From the NCBI GenBank assembly GCA_030691385.1, contig JAUYEI010000119.1, positions 1 to 39,185 of the forward strand: a stretch of DNA of 39,185 bases, in the 5' to 3' direction. The DNA is from Azonexus sp. GTDB taxonomy: Bacteria > Pseudomonadota > Gammaproteobacteria > Burkholderiales > Rhodocyclaceae. Positions within the stretch are counted from its first letter, which is position 1, and each line of letters begins with the position of its first letter. Below, piece by piece: positions 38,561 to 39,185 of the stretch. The notes under the pieces are model-generated. The model had not been told where the DNA came from, made no database searches, and was given only the letters and a program-made list of their open reading frames with translations. Both the position numbers and the translations under genes were made by a program.

Positions 38561-39185
38561 CTGAGACCGACACCGGTCGGGTCGTCGAGTTTGCCATCGG
38601 CGGCATGACCTGTGCCGCCTGTTCGGCGCGGCTTGAGAAAGTACTCAATCGCCAGGCTGGCATGCAGGCCAACGTCAATCTGGCGGCCGAACGGGCGCGT
38701 GTTCGTTTGTCGGCCGCGGCCGACGAGGCCGCGGTGGTGGCCGCCGTCGCCAAGGTCGGCTTCTCGGCGGCCGTCGTTGATGGGCAAACGCGCGAACGTG
38801 AAAAAGCGGCGAAATTGCTCGTCTACCGCAGCGAAATCCGCCGTTTCTGGATTTCAGTGGCGCTCACCCTGCCGCTGGTCGGCCAGATGTTTTTCATGTT
38901 TGGCGAACACGCTCACATGAACGAACTGCCGCGCTGGTTCCAGCTGGTGCTGGCGACGCCGGTGCAGTTCTGGATTGGCTGGCGTTTCTACGATGGCGCC
39001 TTCAAATCCCTGCGCGGTGGCGGCGCCAACATGGATGTGCTGGTGGCGCTCGGGACCAGCATGGCCTGGGGCTTTTCGACCGTGGTGACGCTGTTCGGGC
39101 TGGCTCAGCATGTCTATTTCGAGGCCGGTGCGGCGGTCATCACGCTGGTCCTGCTCGGCAAGCTGCTCGAAGCGCGGGCCAAGGC
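38557..39185 (+). CDS. Copper-transporting P-type ATPase, N-terminal part (cut by window end)
   Basis: The first 209 residues. A heavy-metal-associated domain carries GMTCAACS (metal-binding CxxC, residues about 16-23). The first membrane helices follow (WISVALTLPLVGQMFFMF, WFQLVLATPVQFWIGWRFY) and then MDVLVALGTSMAWGFS and VLLGKLLEARAK. The length and motifs fit CopA or its CcoI-type relative; the decisive CPC region lies beyond the window. It starts within the universal stress gene's stop codon. Confidence 0.92.
   Translation, partial: MTETDTGRVVEFAIGGMTCAACSARLEKVLNRQAGMQANVNLAAERARVRLSAAADEAAVVAAVAKVGFSAAVVDGQTREREKAAKLLVYRSEIRRFWISVALTLPLVGQMFFMFGEHAHMNELPRWFQLVLATPVQFWIGWRFYDGAFKSLRGGGANMDVLVALGTSMAWGFSTVVTLFGLAQHVYFEAGAAVITLVLLGKLLEARAK

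Overview
The window looks like chromosomal DNA of a GC-rich betaproteobacterium, most likely Rhodocyclales (Dechloromonas/Azonexus-like). The basis is a betaproteobacterial trimeric porin, an FNR/hemN pair, a 'quinoprotein relay' locus, many NarX-type kinases and strongly GC-biased codon usage. The genus call is inference. No tRNA, rRNA, integrase or complete insertion sequence is visible.

Layout. (1) 1-1239: the leader-distal part of a CRISPR array (18 repeats, 17 spacers, no cas genes in view). (2) 1351-8204, minus strand: a Cache/PAS/GAF hybrid sensor kinase, a double-Cache periplasmic protein, a cytochrome c and a NarX/NarL-type two-component pair. (3) 8413-11455, plus strand: a PQQ alcohol dehydrogenase with a Ca-type active site (WDFSG), an exported pentapeptide-repeat protein and a PedF-like cytochrome c. 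(4) 11471-13061: a hipBA toxin-antitoxin module with a palindromic operator. (5) 13245-15029, minus strand: a second PQQ alcohol dehydrogenase with the lanthanide signature (WDFDG). (6) 15451-20761, plus strand: SoxYZ-like carrier, zinc metallohydrolase, TonB, an internally deleted TonB-dependent receptor, and a second NarX/NarL-type pair. (7) 20762-22613: proline iminopeptidase and a FrnE/DsbA-like protein. (8) 22698-26346: a pqqE-led operon with a one-helix miniprotein, a PuuD-like membrane protein, a SerC-like aminotransferase and a dihydroorotate-dehydrogenase-like protein. (9) 26265-28467, minus strand: FKBP isomerase and two uncharacterised genes. (10) 28743-33125: pqqB-pqqC, then pqqA-pqqD and a frameshifted TonB-dependent receptor. 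(11) 33465-39185: porin, DUF302 protein, fnr, hemN, a SafE-like membrane protein, a universal stress protein and the start of a copper P-type ATPase.

Most of the window serves periplasmic alcohol oxidation by quinoproteins. It holds Ca-type and Ln-type dehydrogenases, cytochromes to accept electrons, two sensor pairs, cofactor synthesis (pqqA-E) and TonB-dependent uptake. Three perfect sigma-54 promoters (-24/-12) precede the Ln-type enzyme, the SoxYZ relay operon and pqqA, which suggests one co-regulated set.

The most surprising signals are these. hemN carries an in-frame TGA exactly at the second radical-SAM cysteine, with a hairpin just downstream and a local patch of rare codons, so it may be a selenoprotein. 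A ~40-bp dispersed repeat occurs eight times and supplies the signal peptide of one gene and the N-termini of two others. A palindromic element is inserted in frame in the signal-peptide region of the metallohydrolase. One TonB receptor has lost its whole barrel middle in frame.
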